From assembly GCF_018139625.1 (NCBI RefSeq), contig NZ_JAGSOH010000001.1, positions 124,001 through 188,000 of the forward strand: 64,000 bases of DNA. The letters run 5' to 3'. The position numbers were made by a program, and so were the translations under genes. The notes under the pieces were generated by a model that had not been told where the DNA came from, made no database searches, and was given only the letters and a program-made list of their open reading frames with translations. Positions within the stretch are counted from its first letter, which is position 1. Each line of letters begins with the position of its first letter. The stretch comes from Actinospica acidithermotolerans (GTDB lineage Bacteria; Actinomycetota; Actinomycetes; Streptomycetales; Catenulisporaceae). Shown here in pieces: positions 10,501-24,595 of this stretch.

Positions 10501-10690
10501 CCGCCACGTTCCCCGTCTGGGTTGCTGCCGACTGGGTAGCCGCGAAGCTCGGCGCCGCGCCGGCCAGCTGGCCCGCGCCGAGCGCGATACTGAGCGCGGC
10601 CGCGGGCAGCCCGAGCCGCCGCAGCGCGCCTGGACGCGAGGACGGACGGCCTATGCCGTCCGTCCCGCGCCCGAGTTGATCATTGTCCAC
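7526..10690 (-). CDS. Secreted S53 (sedolisin/kumamolisin-type) serine-carboxyl protease with three C-terminal repeats
   Basis: A large (1054-residue) secreted protease. The GTG start (complement of 10688-10690) follows GGATGGGGA and precedes a signal peptide: a twin-Arg-like LRRLG stretch, then a hydrophobic core ending ...APSFA. A pro-kumamolisin activation domain covers about 60-220. The catalytic core then shows the E-x-x-x-D pair (ESALD, ~338), the oxyanion Asp in ISDSWGE, and the nucleophile in GGTSGAAP (~568). Sedolisins work at acidic pH. From ~664 on there are three ~135-residue beta repeats starting near 664, 798 and 943. Each opens with R-x-(L/M/V)-DTR and ends in a GYF or GYY segment; they probably bind a surface or polymer. 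Unlike most neighbours, the gene looks accessory. Confidence 0.92.
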   Translation of the reverse strand: MDNDQLGRGTDGIGRPSSRPGALRRLGLPAAALSIALGAGQLAGAAPSFAATQSAATQTGNVAVGHAPALPHNTVSAAAPAASKKLTLDVELNTGHAAALSAYAAGVSDKNSAYYHHYLTPSQVAADFGASKSEIAAVEASLRAQGLTVGSVSSNGMFISATGTVAQSEHAFNVSIKGYKAAGRTFYANTTAPTVAASVAGDVSGILGLDDVDYALPRTSTTHHVVKASSVGSKVTSNYTVNSCSSISQVFSQYGLTNGTNYYTDDSISSIYGLNSLLTNGNDGAGVTVGVFELEGYDASGVADIDSCYGHSTTSVTEQTVDGGPTAAANMYNNVGVESALDIENIANLAPGASIIDYAGPDAKTATDSQVLDVFNAMISADTAKVISDSWGECEVLTKSSDSTFQASENTLFETAATQGQTVLVASGDTGSTDCYGAGVTADNTVLSVDDPASQPYVTAVGGTTMSGLSNPTPSTWNECQSTNADCGASGGGVSNTWPLPTWQSKAKASGYSAECTSTVSQGGTGCREVPDVSALADPNEGYVVEEYYDDGIATDTPGESYGIVGGTSGAAPVWAAIIALADASTTCKVGGSAGSINNQLYTVGTLSSTASSAFATDVTTGTNKITADGATYGYSAGTGYDMATGWGTPKAAGVVSIVCQAPSYYQADGPTRLLDTRAKTQVGSVTGPIAKNASVTVQITGKNSVPTGATAAVLNVTVTQPSGAGNATVYPATSTEPLTSNLNWTAGQTTPNLVVVPLNSDGAVKITNNSTGTVQFIADLEGYFTTSTTVSSVTSSSYTPVTPIRAMDTRVGGNGVAKAKVAAGGTVKLLVSDPTKSTTTITAIGGTATLSIPKGITGIAMNVTVTNATGGGYIEAYPNSLTTRPQSSNVNFSTGQTVANMVMVPVGSDGTVDFYNGGISGSVDVIADIAGYYTAGTSGDVYHPLGPVRVVDTRKNENASGAIAAKGKLNLALPSSYKAIISNVTVTQPASGGFVSVYPLNGSLPNVSNVNFGTGQTIPNMAVVQSNSGVTFYNNASGTVQLVVDLSGYFSAS

Positions 10691-10752
10691 CTGGGTGTCC
10701 CCATCCCTTGTGCTTGGTTGCGGGGCGAGGGCATAGGGCACTCCCGTTGACC

Positions 10753-10813
10753 TTCCACGGTCGGCCCCCGTCCGGTTCCCCTCTGTGCAGCCGCGCCGTG
10801 GCCGACCGTGGAA
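10753..10813. repeat. Perfect 14-bp inverted repeat upstream of the S53 protease
   Basis: TTCCACGGTCGGCC (10753-10766) recurs as its exact reverse complement at 10800-10813, with a 33-bp spacer. It lies 63 bp before the protease start in the 391-bp gap (10691-11081) shared with dnaK. It could be a paired operator or a leader stem-loop. Apart from this repeat and the dnaK promoter/HAIR region, I see nothing else in that gap. Confidence 0.75.
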
Positions 10814-10969
10814 TCGATCCGATCGGCAGACGCGCAACGCGCCATCGTACGGAGCCGACCGGTTCCCTCAGGACGCTTTCATGTAGCAGTTCTGTACCAA
10901 GGCCGACCTGGGGCGCGCCGCTCGCGGGGCGCCGGCGCACGGTGGCGGCGCGGCGGCCCGGCGAGGCGA

Positions 10970-10990
10970 CTTGAGTCCGATCCGCTCAAC
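10970..10990 (+). promoter_or_regulatory. HAIR operator 1 (HspR site)
   Basis: CTTGAGT-N7-GCTCAAC matches the HspR-associated inverted repeat (CTTGAGT-N7-ACTCAAG) in 12 of 14 arm positions. Its left arm contains the putative -35 hexamer of dnaK. The repressor gene hspR is in the same operon, so feedback control is expected. Confidence 0.85.
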
Positions 10991-10999
10991 GCCTACAGT
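10971..10999 (+). promoter_or_regulatory. dnaK operon promoter
   Basis: TTGAGT (10971-10976) and TACAGT (10994-10999) are 17 bp apart, a good housekeeping-type promoter. The -35 is within HAIR 1 and the -10 runs into HAIR 2, so bound HspR would block RNA polymerase. Transcription would start near 11006, giving a ~75-nt leader. Confidence 0.75.
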
Positions 11000-11018
11000 T
11001 GAGCCTGTCGGACTCAAC
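10998..11018 (+). promoter_or_regulatory. HAIR operator 2 (HspR site)
   Basis: GTTGAGC-N7-ACTCAAC is a second HAIR element whose centre is 28 bp from that of the first. It overlaps the end of the -10 hexamer and the expected transcription start. Confidence 0.85.
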
Positions 11019-11081
11019 CCCAGGGCCCGGCCGGCTAGAGAAACTCCACGAGTTGCACAGTCCTATCCAAGGAGTCCCACG

Positions 11082-12935
<1,854 letters not shown>

Positions 12936-13087
12936 CCCGCAGTCGGCGATCCGGGAGCCGGCCGAGGCCGGCTGGCTTCCCGGTCGCCGACGTCCCGGCT
13001 CAGTGCCGCAGAACGCGTCGTTGAGCCCGGCGAAGCCGGACCTTAGAAGCCAGCCGCCACGAACCGCACGCATCGCAGGAGACCGAC

Positions 13088-13705
13088 GTGAGTGAAGAGC
13101 CCTACCGCCCCGATGAGGACTACGAGCCCGAGTCCGCGGCGGCGGAGAACGGCGCGCAGCAGTACGACGAGGCGTCCTTCGCCGATCGCGTCAACGAGGC
13201 CATCGGCGAGGGTGTGGCCGACCTCGCGGTGGCCGACCTGATCCAGAAGGTGGCCGAGCGCACCAACGAGCTGCAGACCGCGCAGCACGAGCTGAGCGAG
13301 CGGACCGCCGACCTGCAGCGCCTGCAGGCCGAGTTCGTGAACTACAAGCGGCGGATCGAGCGCGACCGGCAGCAGGTCGTCGAGCTGGCCCAGGGCAAGG
13401 TGATCGGCGAGCTGCTCGGCGTGCTCGACGACATCGGCCGGGCCCGCGACCACGGCGAGCTGGAGGGCGGCTTCCGGCGGGTCGCCGAGTCGCTGGAGTC
13501 CGTGCTGACCAAGATGGGCCTCGAGCAGTTCGGCGCGACCGGCGAGCAGTTCGACCCGAACCTGCACGAGGCGCTGATGCACCAGTCCACCGACGAGCTC
13601 GAGCCCGACACGGTGGCCGCCGTGCTCCAGCCGGGGTACCGGTTCGGAGAGCGCGTGCTCCGGGTGGCGCGGGTCGCGGTGGCGCAACCCGGCGACTCGG
13701 ATTGA
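13088..13705 (+). CDS. grpE: Nucleotide exchange factor GrpE
   Basis: GrpE (205 residues) releases ADP from DnaK and so restarts its cycle. An acidic, disordered N-terminus (~50 residues) precedes a long coiled coil. The conserved head follows, with FVNYKRRIERDR, VLDDIGRA and a C-terminal VLQPGYRFGERVLRVARVAV block. The GTG start has AGGAGA upstream. A 152-bp gap separates it from dnaK and contains a GC-rich imperfect hairpin (~12950-12985) that could attenuate transcription or stabilise the dnaK message. Confidence 0.96.
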   Translation: MSEEPYRPDEDYEPESAAAENGAQQYDEASFADRVNEAIGEGVADLAVADLIQKVAERTNELQTAQHELSERTADLQRLQAEFVNYKRRIERDRQQVVELAQGKVIGELLGVLDDIGRARDHGELEGGFRRVAESLESVLTKMGLEQFGATGEQFDPNLHEALMHQSTDELEPDTVAAVLQPGYRFGERVLRVARVAVAQPGDSD

Positions 13706-13746
13706 GAAACCAGTGCGGCTGGCTGCGAAAGGCTGAGGCTTAAGCG

Positions 13747-14919
13747 ATGAGCACCAAAGACTATGTGGAGAAGGACTACTACAAGGTGCTCGGCGTTGCC
13801 AAGGACGCGACGACCGCCGACATCAAGAAGGCGTACCGGAAGCTGGCCCGCCAGTACCACCCGGACGCCAACAAGGGCGACACGAAGGCCGAGGAGAAGT
13901 TCAAGGAGATCTCCGAGGCCTACGACGTCCTGTCCGACGACAAGCGCCGCAAGGAGTACGACGAGGCCAGGTCGCTGTTCGGCGGCGGCTTCCGCGCCCC
14001 GGGCGGCGGCGGGTTCCCGTTCGACCTCGGCGACCTGCTGAACAACCAGGGCGGCGGCGGGGCCGGCGGCCTCGGGGACATCCTCGGCGGCCTGTTCAAC
14101 CGCGGCCGCACCCCCGGGCAGCCGGGCCCGACCGGCACGGCCGGCACCGGGCGCCGCGGCTCGGACATCGAGTCCGAGGCCTCGATCAGCTTCATGCAGT
14201 CGATCGACGGCGTGACCATCCCGCTCCGGATGACCAGCGAGCAGCCGTGCCGGGCCTGCTCCGGCACCGGCGCGAAGGCCGGCACCACCCCGCGGGTGTG
14301 CCCGACCTGCTCGGGCACCGGGCAGACCAGCACCAACCAGGGCGGCTTCGCCTTCTCCGAGCCCTGCCGCGAGTGCAAGGGCCGCGGCCTGGTGGTGGAC
14401 ACCCCCTGCCCGACCTGCCACGGCTCGGGCCGCGCGGCCTCCACCCACACGCTGCAGGCCCGCATCCCCTCCGGGGTCAAGGACGGCCAGCGGATCCGGC
14501 TCAAGGGCAAGGGCGCGCCGGGCGAGCGCGGCGGACCTTCCGGGGACCTCTACGTGGTGGTGCACGTGAAGCCGCATCCGGTCTTCGGGCGCGACGGCGA
14601 CAACCTGACGGTGACCGTGCCGGTGACCTTCCCCGAGGCGGTGCTCGGCGCCGACATCAAGGTGCCGGTGCTCGGCGGGATGCCGGTGACCGTGAAACTG
14701 CCCGCGGGCAGCGCGAACGGGCGCACGATGCGGGTGCGCGGCAAGGGCGCGCCGCTGCGCGACGGCGGCCGTGGCGACCTGCTGGTCACCTTCGAGGTGG
14801 CCGTGCCGGTGCAGCTAAGCGAGGAGGCCACGGCGGCGCTGGAGTCCTTCCGGACCGCCACGGCGGACAACGACGTACGAGCCGATCTGCTGAAGCAGGC
14901 CAACCACGGAGGTGCGTGA
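13747..14919 (+). CDS. dnaJ: Co-chaperone DnaJ (Hsp40)
   Basis: DnaJ (390 residues) delivers unfolded proteins to DnaK and stimulates its ATPase. The J domain (~9-75) holds the invariant HPD in [11 protein letters not shown] Gly/Phe-rich linker follows. The zinc domain has four C-x-x-C-x-G-x-G repeats: [24 protein letters not shown] and CPTCHGSG. The C-terminal beta domains carry [14 protein letters not shown]. It is 41 bp after grpE, and its stop is one base before the hspR ATG. Confidence 0.97.
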   Translation: MSTKDYVEKDYYKVLGVAKDATTADIKKAYRKLARQYHPDANKGDTKAEEKFKEISEAYDVLSDDKRRKEYDEARSLFGGGFRAPGGGGFPFDLGDLLNNQGGGGAGGLGDILGGLFNRGRTPGQPGPTGTAGTGRRGSDIESEASISFMQSIDGVTIPLRMTSEQPCRACSGTGAKAGTTPRVCPTCSGTGQTSTNQGGFAFSEPCRECKGRGLVVDTPCPTCHGSGRAASTHTLQARIPSGVKDGQRIRLKGKGAPGERGGPSGDLYVVVHVKPHPVFGRDGDNLTVTVPVTFPEAVLGADIKVPVLGGMPVTVKLPAGSANGRTMRVRGKGAPLRDGGRGDLLVTFEVAVPVQLSEEATAALESFRTATADNDVRADLLKQANHGGA

Positions 14920-14920
14920 G

Positions 14921-15403
14921 ATGGACATCCACGACAACGGGCGCGGGATCCCGGACGAGGCGCCGATCTACGTGATCTCGATGGCGGCGGAGCTGTCCGG
15001 GCTGCACCCGCAGACCCTGCGGCAGTACGACCGGCTCGGCCTGGTCAGCCCGGACCGCGCGCCCGGCCGCGGCCGGCGCTACTCGGCCAGGGACATCGAG
15101 CGGCTGCGCGAGGTGCAGCGCCTGTCCCAGGACGAGGGCGTGAACCTGGCCGGCATCAAGCACATCAGGGGCCTGCAGGACGAGGTCTCCGGGCTGCGGG
15201 CGCGGGTGGCCGAGCTCGAGGCGGCGCTGGCCGCGGTGGCGGCGACCACGATCCCGGTCGCGGTCCCGGTCGCCGGCCAGTCCGCGCAGGTGCCGCAGCA
15301 GACGGCGGCCGTGCACCAGCATGTGCCCAACCCGCTGCTGCCCGCGCTGCCGGCCTTCGGCCGGTCCACCGCGCTCGTCGTCTGGCGTCCGAAGCAGCAC
15401 TGA
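14921..15403 (+). CDS. hspR: Heat-shock repressor HspR (MerR family)
   Basis: HspR (160 residues) is the MerR-like repressor that binds HAIR sites with DnaK as co-repressor. The HTH region reads YVISMAAELSGLHPQTLRQYDRLGLV, followed by GRGRRYSARDIERL and a coiled-coil segment (LQDEVSGLRARVAELEAAL). I chose ATG 14921 because GGAGGT lies seven bases upstream; an earlier GTG (14912) would overlap the ribosome binding site. Two HAIR sites overlap the promoter of this operon, which indicates autoregulation. Confidence 0.96.
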   Translation: MDIHDNGRGIPDEAPIYVISMAAELSGLHPQTLRQYDRLGLVSPDRAPGRGRRYSARDIERLREVQRLSQDEGVNLAGIKHIRGLQDEVSGLRARVAELEAALAAVAATTIPVAVPVAGQSAQVPQQTAAVHQHVPNPLLPALPAFGRSTALVVWRPKQH

Positions 15404-15413
15404 GAGGCCGCAC

Positions 15414-18014
<2,601 letters not shown>

Positions 18015-18039
18015 CGCGGGGCCCGTGCTCCAGACGTAC

Positions 18040-18056
18040 GGAGTGGTAGTCACTCC
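18040..18056 (+). terminator. Weak hairpin after clpB
   Basis: GGAGTG (18040-18045) and CACTCC (18051-18056) form a 6-bp stem with a 5-base loop 25 bp past the clpB stop, followed by TTAG. It may be the operon terminator, but it is weak by comparison with others in the window. Confidence 0.35.
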
Positions 18057-18150
18057 TTAGTGTGATCGGCTCCAGCGTGCCGTCATCGCGCTCCCCGATG
18101 CGTGTCCCCGTCCGTGACACAACGGATCGAGTACGCATCGGAGGCGCGAA

Positions 18151-18804
18151 GTGCTTGAGCTCGTCGTACCGTATCGCGATACCAGGGCCGCGGAACTCTG
18201 CTGGAGCCTGTCCCTGCCGGTCCAGCCCGCGCTCGCCGTGCGCAGCGTGGAGCTGGCCGGGCTGACCCTGGAAATCCGGCTGCTCGGTGCCTCGCACCAG
18301 GTGCTGGCCTGGGCCGAGGAGGGCACCGGGCTGCTGTTCACGGAGACGGTCGCCTGCCTGCCCGGGCGGGCCGGGCCGCTGCCGGAGCGGCACACGGTTC
18401 GGCTGCCCGGCGGCGGGTACACGGTGGAGTCGCAGACGCAGGTCCTGGACGGGCCCGCGTTCGAGCGCGCGGTGGAGCGGATCCGCCGCGCCGTGCAGGC
18501 CAATCGCGCCAGCCTGGCCGGGTGCTATCCCGGCGCACCGGGGGCGCTTACCGCGGTTCTGCCCGAGGCCGCGCCGAGCGGCGTACGCTGGACCACCTGG
18601 CACAGCTATCCGCAGGACGGGCGGCTGGTGCGCACCAGAACAGCGTTCCGGCGTACGCTGAGCCCGATGCAGCGAGGCAGGAGCGACCGCCGCGACGGTA
18701 TCCGCTACGCGCGCGTAGACGGTGATGGGGAAGGCGTAGATGGCGTACGAAGCTACGGTGCCGGTTCACCGCCGGCTTCTGTGGTCTGCTGTCACCGACC
18801 CTGA
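18151..18804 (+). CDS. DUF2617 family protein
   Basis: This 217-residue cytosolic protein matches the DUF2617 family of actinobacteria, recognisable by YRDTRAAEL, LRLLGASHQV-like, ETVACLPG and WHSYPQDGRLVRT(R). Its function is unknown. The family is usually ~170 residues and ends soon after the WHSYPQ block; here a ~40-residue arginine/glycine-rich tail extends the frame and overlaps the next gene by 65 bp. The GTG start has GGAGG upstream. Its position after clpB resembles the Streptomyces arrangement as I recall it. Confidence 0.82.
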   Translation: MLELVVPYRDTRAAELCWSLSLPVQPALAVRSVELAGLTLEIRLLGASHQVLAWAEEGTGLLFTETVACLPGRAGPLPERHTVRLPGGGYTVESQTQVLDGPAFERAVERIRRAVQANRASLAGCYPGAPGALTAVLPEAAPSGVRWTTWHSYPQDGRLVRTRTAFRRTLSPMQRGRSDRRDGIRYARVDGDGEGVDGVRSYGAGSPPASVVCCHRP

Positions 18805-19549
18805 GCGGCTTCTCGGCGCGGTGCCGAACCTCGTCGTGGAGGCCAGCACGGATCAGGGCGTGGCCGCCCGGTTCCGGCTGCGCGCCGGGGACCGCAGCAT
18901 CACCTTCCGCGGCATCGCCCGGCTCGTCGAACTGGCCCCGGAGCAGCTGCGCGCGATCTTCGAGATCGAGGCCGTGCACGGCCGCTCGGACGGCGCGCTC
19001 GACGGCCGGGTGGAACTGCGCCTGATCGCCGCCGGCGGCGGGACGCGGGTGCTGATCACGCCGTCGCTGGAGCTGTCGGGCCGGGCGCCGACGATCCCGG
19101 CCGAGCGGCTGGCCGAGGCCGGGCAGCGGCTGATACCGCGCTGGTTCGAGCAGCTGGCGAGCACCGCGCCGGAGCCGCGGCAAGGTCCGGCGACGCTCAC
19201 CGTCGTGCCGGACGCGGCGCCCGCGGCCGTTCCGCCGCAGCCGGTCCAGCCGGCGCAGCTCCCGGAGCCCGCGGTCGGCGGCCCGACCCCGCCGGCCGAG
19301 CCGCACGTGCCGACGCTCACGCTGATCACCGGCGACGCCGAGGACGCGGCGCCGAGCCCGAAGGCCCCGCTGCGCCTCGTCTCGGACTCGGACGAGGCGG
19401 CCGACGCGGAGCCCGCGGCCGAGGCGGACCTGTGGAGCCGCGGCCGCGGCCCGCTGCTCTCGATCCCGCTGTGGGTCTTCGGCGCCACCGCGCTGGGCCT
19501 GTTCGGCCTCGCCACGCTGCTGCTGCGCCGGCTGCTGCGCCGCCGCTGA
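18740..19549 (+). CDS. SRPBCC (CoxG-like) protein with C-terminal membrane anchor
   Basis: The first ~145 residues form a START/SRPBCC-type lipid- or ligand-binding fold resembling CoxG/SRPBCC proteins (start AYEATVPVHRRLLWSAVTDPERLLGAVP; later a GTRVLITPSLELSGRAP strand). A proline/alanine-rich linker (~150-225) follows. Near 245-265 there is one hydrophobic helix (PLWVFGATALGLFGLATLLL) and then an arginine cluster, so the domain is probably tethered to the inner face of the membrane. The ATG start has GGGGAAGG upstream and overlaps the DUF2617 gene by 65 bp in another frame. Function unknown. Confidence 0.75.
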   Translation: MAYEATVPVHRRLLWSAVTDPERLLGAVPNLVVEASTDQGVAARFRLRAGDRSITFRGIARLVELAPEQLRAIFEIEAVHGRSDGALDGRVELRLIAAGGGTRVLITPSLELSGRAPTIPAERLAEAGQRLIPRWFEQLASTAPEPRQGPATLTVVPDAAPAAVPPQPVQPAQLPEPAVGGPTPPAEPHVPTLTLITGDAEDAAPSPKAPLRLVSDSDEAADAEPAAEADLWSRGRGPLLSIPLWVFGATALGLFGLATLLLRRLLRRR

Positions 19550-19748
19550 TCTGCGACGGAGCGGCGGACAGGCCACTGTCGGCCGGCTTTGTCCCAACGG
19601 CTGTAGCGCCCCTTGGCGCCGCTTGCCCTAAAGAGTGAGTCTTGTCATCGGATCGAGTGGTTGTCGGCTGAATCTCCGTCGAATGGCCGATTCTTCAGCT
19701 TAAGGTGAGCCGCATTCGCCGGATCTTCGACACCAGGAGCCGAAAGCC

Positions 19749-20567
19749 ATGTACGTGGAAGGGTGGAACGCCCACCGAGTCGTCCGTCCCAGTCGGCTGG
19801 CCAACGCCGTGATCGAACGGCTGCTGCTGCGCATACTGGACGGCGAGTTCCAGCCCGGCGGCGACCTGCCGCCGGAGGCCGCCCTGGCGCAGGAGTTCGC
19901 GGTCAGCCGCACCATCCTCCGCGAGGCGCTCAAGGCGCTGGAGGAGAAGCGGGTGCTGCGCATCCGGCACGGACGGGGCACGACGGTCCGTGCGAAGAAC
20001 GAGTGGAACATCCTCGACCCGATGGTGCTCAGCGTGCTGCTGGAGTACGGCGGCTCGGCGACCCTCGCGACCGAGCTCGAAGAGGTGCGCACCGCGCTGC
20101 AGAGCCTGATGGCCGACCTCGCCGCGAGCCGCATCACCCCGGAGCAGCGCCGCGATCTCGACCTGTGCCTGAGCCGGATGCGCTCCGCACTGCCCGCCGA
20201 GCCGGGACTCGGCGACCCGGTCGCCTACCGCGAGGCGGCGCACCTGTTCGCCCGCGTGCTCTCCGAGGCCGCCGGCAACGAGGTCGCGCGCTGCGTGGTG
20301 GAGACCATCGACGTGCCGCTGCCCGAGGACGACCCGGATCACGCCAGCGCCTCGATCGCGCGCACCCAGGAGTTCGCCGAGCGGCTCTACGCACGGATCA
20401 CCGGACTGCCCATCCCGGCCCAGACGATCCCGGCCGACGAGTCGCTGGTCGACCTCGCCGAGCCGCAGGGCCCTAACGGCGGGGCCCCGGTCTCGCTGCC
20501 GAGCCAGCCCCCGGTGCTCACCACTCCGCTGCGCCGCCGGCCGATGGTCGCCGGGATCTCCCGCTGA
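19749..20567 (+). CDS. GntR-family (FadR/FCD) transcriptional regulator
   Basis: A 272-residue regulator. The winged HTH at the N-terminus shows LPPEAALAQEFAVSRTILREALKALEEKRVLRIRHGRGTTV-like features (a standard GntR signature). The rest (~80-215) is an all-helical FCD effector domain, and a ~50-residue proline-rich tail is extra. FCD regulators sense small carboxylates. No obvious target is adjacent: pyrE is 71 bp downstream with its own apparent promoter. The 199-bp gap before this gene (19550-19748) shows no clear site. Confidence 0.86.
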   Translation: MYVEGWNAHRVVRPSRLANAVIERLLLRILDGEFQPGGDLPPEAALAQEFAVSRTILREALKALEEKRVLRIRHGRGTTVRAKNEWNILDPMVLSVLLEYGGSATLATELEEVRTALQSLMADLAASRITPEQRRDLDLCLSRMRSALPAEPGLGDPVAYREAAHLFARVLSEAAGNEVARCVVETIDVPLPEDDPDHASASIARTQEFAERLYARITGLPIPAQTIPADESLVDLAEPQGPNGGAPVSLPSQPPVLTTPLRRRPMVAGISR

Positions 20568-20624
20568 GGGCTCCCTTGAAATTGCGCCGGAGGATCCTGA
20601 CGGTCGTGTGAGCCGCATGACCGT

Positions 20625-20630
20625 TAGGAT
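20625..20630 (+). promoter_or_regulatory. -10 element of pyrE (leaderless candidate)
   Basis: TAGGAT ends 8 bases before the pyrE ATG, so the transcript would begin at or next to the start codon. No ribosome binding site is present in between. Confidence 0.5.
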
Positions 20631-20638
20631 CTGAGGCC

Positions 20639-21196
20639 ATGACCGTCAACTACCCGCAGCCCAGCGCCGAGCGTTCCGCCCTCCTCGAGCAGATCAAGGA
20701 GAAGGCGCTGTTCCGCGGCGAGTTCACGCTCAGCTCCGGCCTGAAGGCCGACTACTACGTGGACCTGCGCCGGATCAACCTGCGCGGCGCGACGGCCCCG
20801 CTGGTCGGCCGGGTGATGCTGGAGACGGTCGGGGACCTCGACTTCGACGCCGTCGGCGGGCTGACCATGGGCGCCGACCCGATGGCCACCGCGATCATGT
20901 ACGCGGCGATCGCGCAGGGCCGGGACATGGACGCGTTCGTGGTCCGCAAGGCGGACAAGGCGCACGGCCTGCAGCGGCGGATCGAGGGCCCGGACGTGGC
21001 CGGACGCAGGGTGCTGATCGTGGAGGACGCCTCCACCACCGGGAACTCGCCGCTGGCCGCGGTCGAGGCGGCGCGCGAGGCGGGCGCCGAGGTGGTCGCC
21101 GTCGCGTGCATCATCGAGCGCGGCGCGGCCAAGGCGATCGAGGCGGCCGGACTGCCCTACTACGCGGCATACAGCGAGGCGGACCTCGGCGTCTGA
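20639..21196 (+). CDS. pyrE: Orotate phosphoribosyltransferase
   Basis: PyrE (185 residues) transfers ribose-5-phosphate from PRPP to orotate to form OMP in pyrimidine synthesis. The PRPP-binding motif VLIVEDASTTGNS lies near 124-136, preceded by the flexible-loop segment FVVRKADKAHGLQRRIEG. FTLSSGLKADYYVDLRR near 25-40 is a family hallmark. No Shine-Dalgarno sequence is seen; a TAGGAT hexamer ends 8 bases before the ATG, so the message may be leaderless. No other pyr genes are nearby. Confidence 0.95.
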   Translation: MTVNYPQPSAERSALLEQIKEKALFRGEFTLSSGLKADYYVDLRRINLRGATAPLVGRVMLETVGDLDFDAVGGLTMGADPMATAIMYAAIAQGRDMDAFVVRKADKAHGLQRRIEGPDVAGRRVLIVEDASTTGNSPLAAVEAAREAGAEVVAVACIIERGAAKAIEAAGLPYYAAYSEADLGV

Positions 21197-21303
21197 GTAG
21201 CGCCTTAACATCGGCGGTCGAGCACGTATCAGCCGCGTCGCAATCCTGAAGTCCTCCTTCAGGAGGACGCGGCGCGCCCCGATTTCGCCTGTAGTCTGCT
21301 TCG

Positions 21304-22068
21304 GTGACCATCGAAGCGTTAAACGTCCTCAGCCCGGCGTCGCTGATCAGCACATTCGGTGTGGTCGGCGTCTGGGTCATCATCTTCGTGGAACTCGCCG
21401 TGATCGTCGGGTTCTTCCTGCCCGGTGACTCGCTGCTGTTCATCGCGGGTGTGGCGGCCTCCGGTGCGGCCAACACCCTGGTCGGCACGCACCTGAACTT
21501 CGCCGCGCTGCTGATCGGAACGCCGATCGTGGCCATCGTCGGCTCGCAGGTCGGCCACTTCACCGGCGCCAAGCTGGGCCGTCGGCTGTTCGACAAGCCT
21601 GACTCGCGCTTCTTCAAGCGCAAGTACGCCGTGCGCGCGGAGTTCTACTTCAACAAGTACGGCGCCGCGAAGGCCGTCGTGGTGAGCCGGTTCATCGTCG
21701 GCGTGCGCACCTTCGTCAACCCGCTCGCCGGCATGCTGGAGATGTCCTCGCGCACCTTCTTCCTCTGGAGCACCCTGGGCAACGTCTTCTGGGTCGAGCT
21801 GATGCTGGTGCTCGGCTACGAGCTCGGCGACAAGGTCAAGGGCAACATCGACAGCGTCATCCTGCCGATCGCGCTGGTCGTCGCCGTGATCACGCTGATC
21901 CCGCTGGCCCTGGAGATGCTCAAGGAGCGCAAGGCGGCCAAGCGCGGCGAGGAGACGGAGCTGCAGGTCTTCGAGCGTCAGCAGGAGGCCGAGTACCACG
22001 CCAGGGTCGGCGCGCAGGACGTCGCGGTGGCGGGGGTCTCGCCTGCTGGAGCGCGGCACCGGAAGTAG
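21304..22068 (+). CDS. DedA family membrane protein
   Basis: A 254-residue integral membrane protein of the DedA/VTT family. It has four to five hydrophobic helices and the family signatures FLPGDSLLFIAG near 40 and VVSRFIVGVRTFVNPLAGM near 125-145, the latter with the conserved basic residues. DedA proteins are implicated in lipid-carrier (undecaprenyl phosphate) or phospholipid translocation; the substrate here is unknown. TAGTCT (21292-21297) ends 6 bases before the GTG, so it too may be leaderless. The tail is charged and cytosolic. Confidence 0.88.
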   Translation: MTIEALNVLSPASLISTFGVVGVWVIIFVELAVIVGFFLPGDSLLFIAGVAASGAANTLVGTHLNFAALLIGTPIVAIVGSQVGHFTGAKLGRRLFDKPDSRFFKRKYAVRAEFYFNKYGAAKAVVVSRFIVGVRTFVNPLAGMLEMSSRTFFLWSTLGNVFWVELMLVLGYELGDKVKGNIDSVILPIALVVAVITLIPLALEMLKERKAAKRGEETELQVFERQQEAEYHARVGAQDVAVAGVSPAGARHRK

Positions 22069-22073
22069 ATTGT

Positions 22074-22102
22074 CTCTGCGAGGATAAAGACGCTACGCAG
22101 AG
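22074..22102. repeat. Inverted repeat upstream of fba
   Basis: CTCTGCG (22074-22080) and CGCAGAG (22096-22102) flank a 15-bp A-rich spacer, ~25 bp before the fba start. It could be an operator or leader hairpin. It is unassigned. Confidence 0.4.
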
Positions 22103-22126
22103 TCGCTTGGATAATTTGGAGTCCCC

Positions 22127-24516
<2,390 letters not shown>

Positions 24517-24559
24517 GCAACCTGCCGTAATCGGGCCGTCCAGCCGTACAGAATGTCGG

Positions 24560-24589
24560 TTGGGCGGCCCGTTCGGGATTTCCTACTCT
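24560..24589 (+). promoter_or_regulatory. Promoter of class-III aminotransferase gene (leaderless candidate)
   Basis: TTGGGC (24560-24565) and TACTCT (24584-24589) are 18 bp apart, and the ATG at 24596 follows after six bases. Transcription would begin at the start codon. Confidence 0.6.
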
Positions 24590-24595
24590 GGAAGC

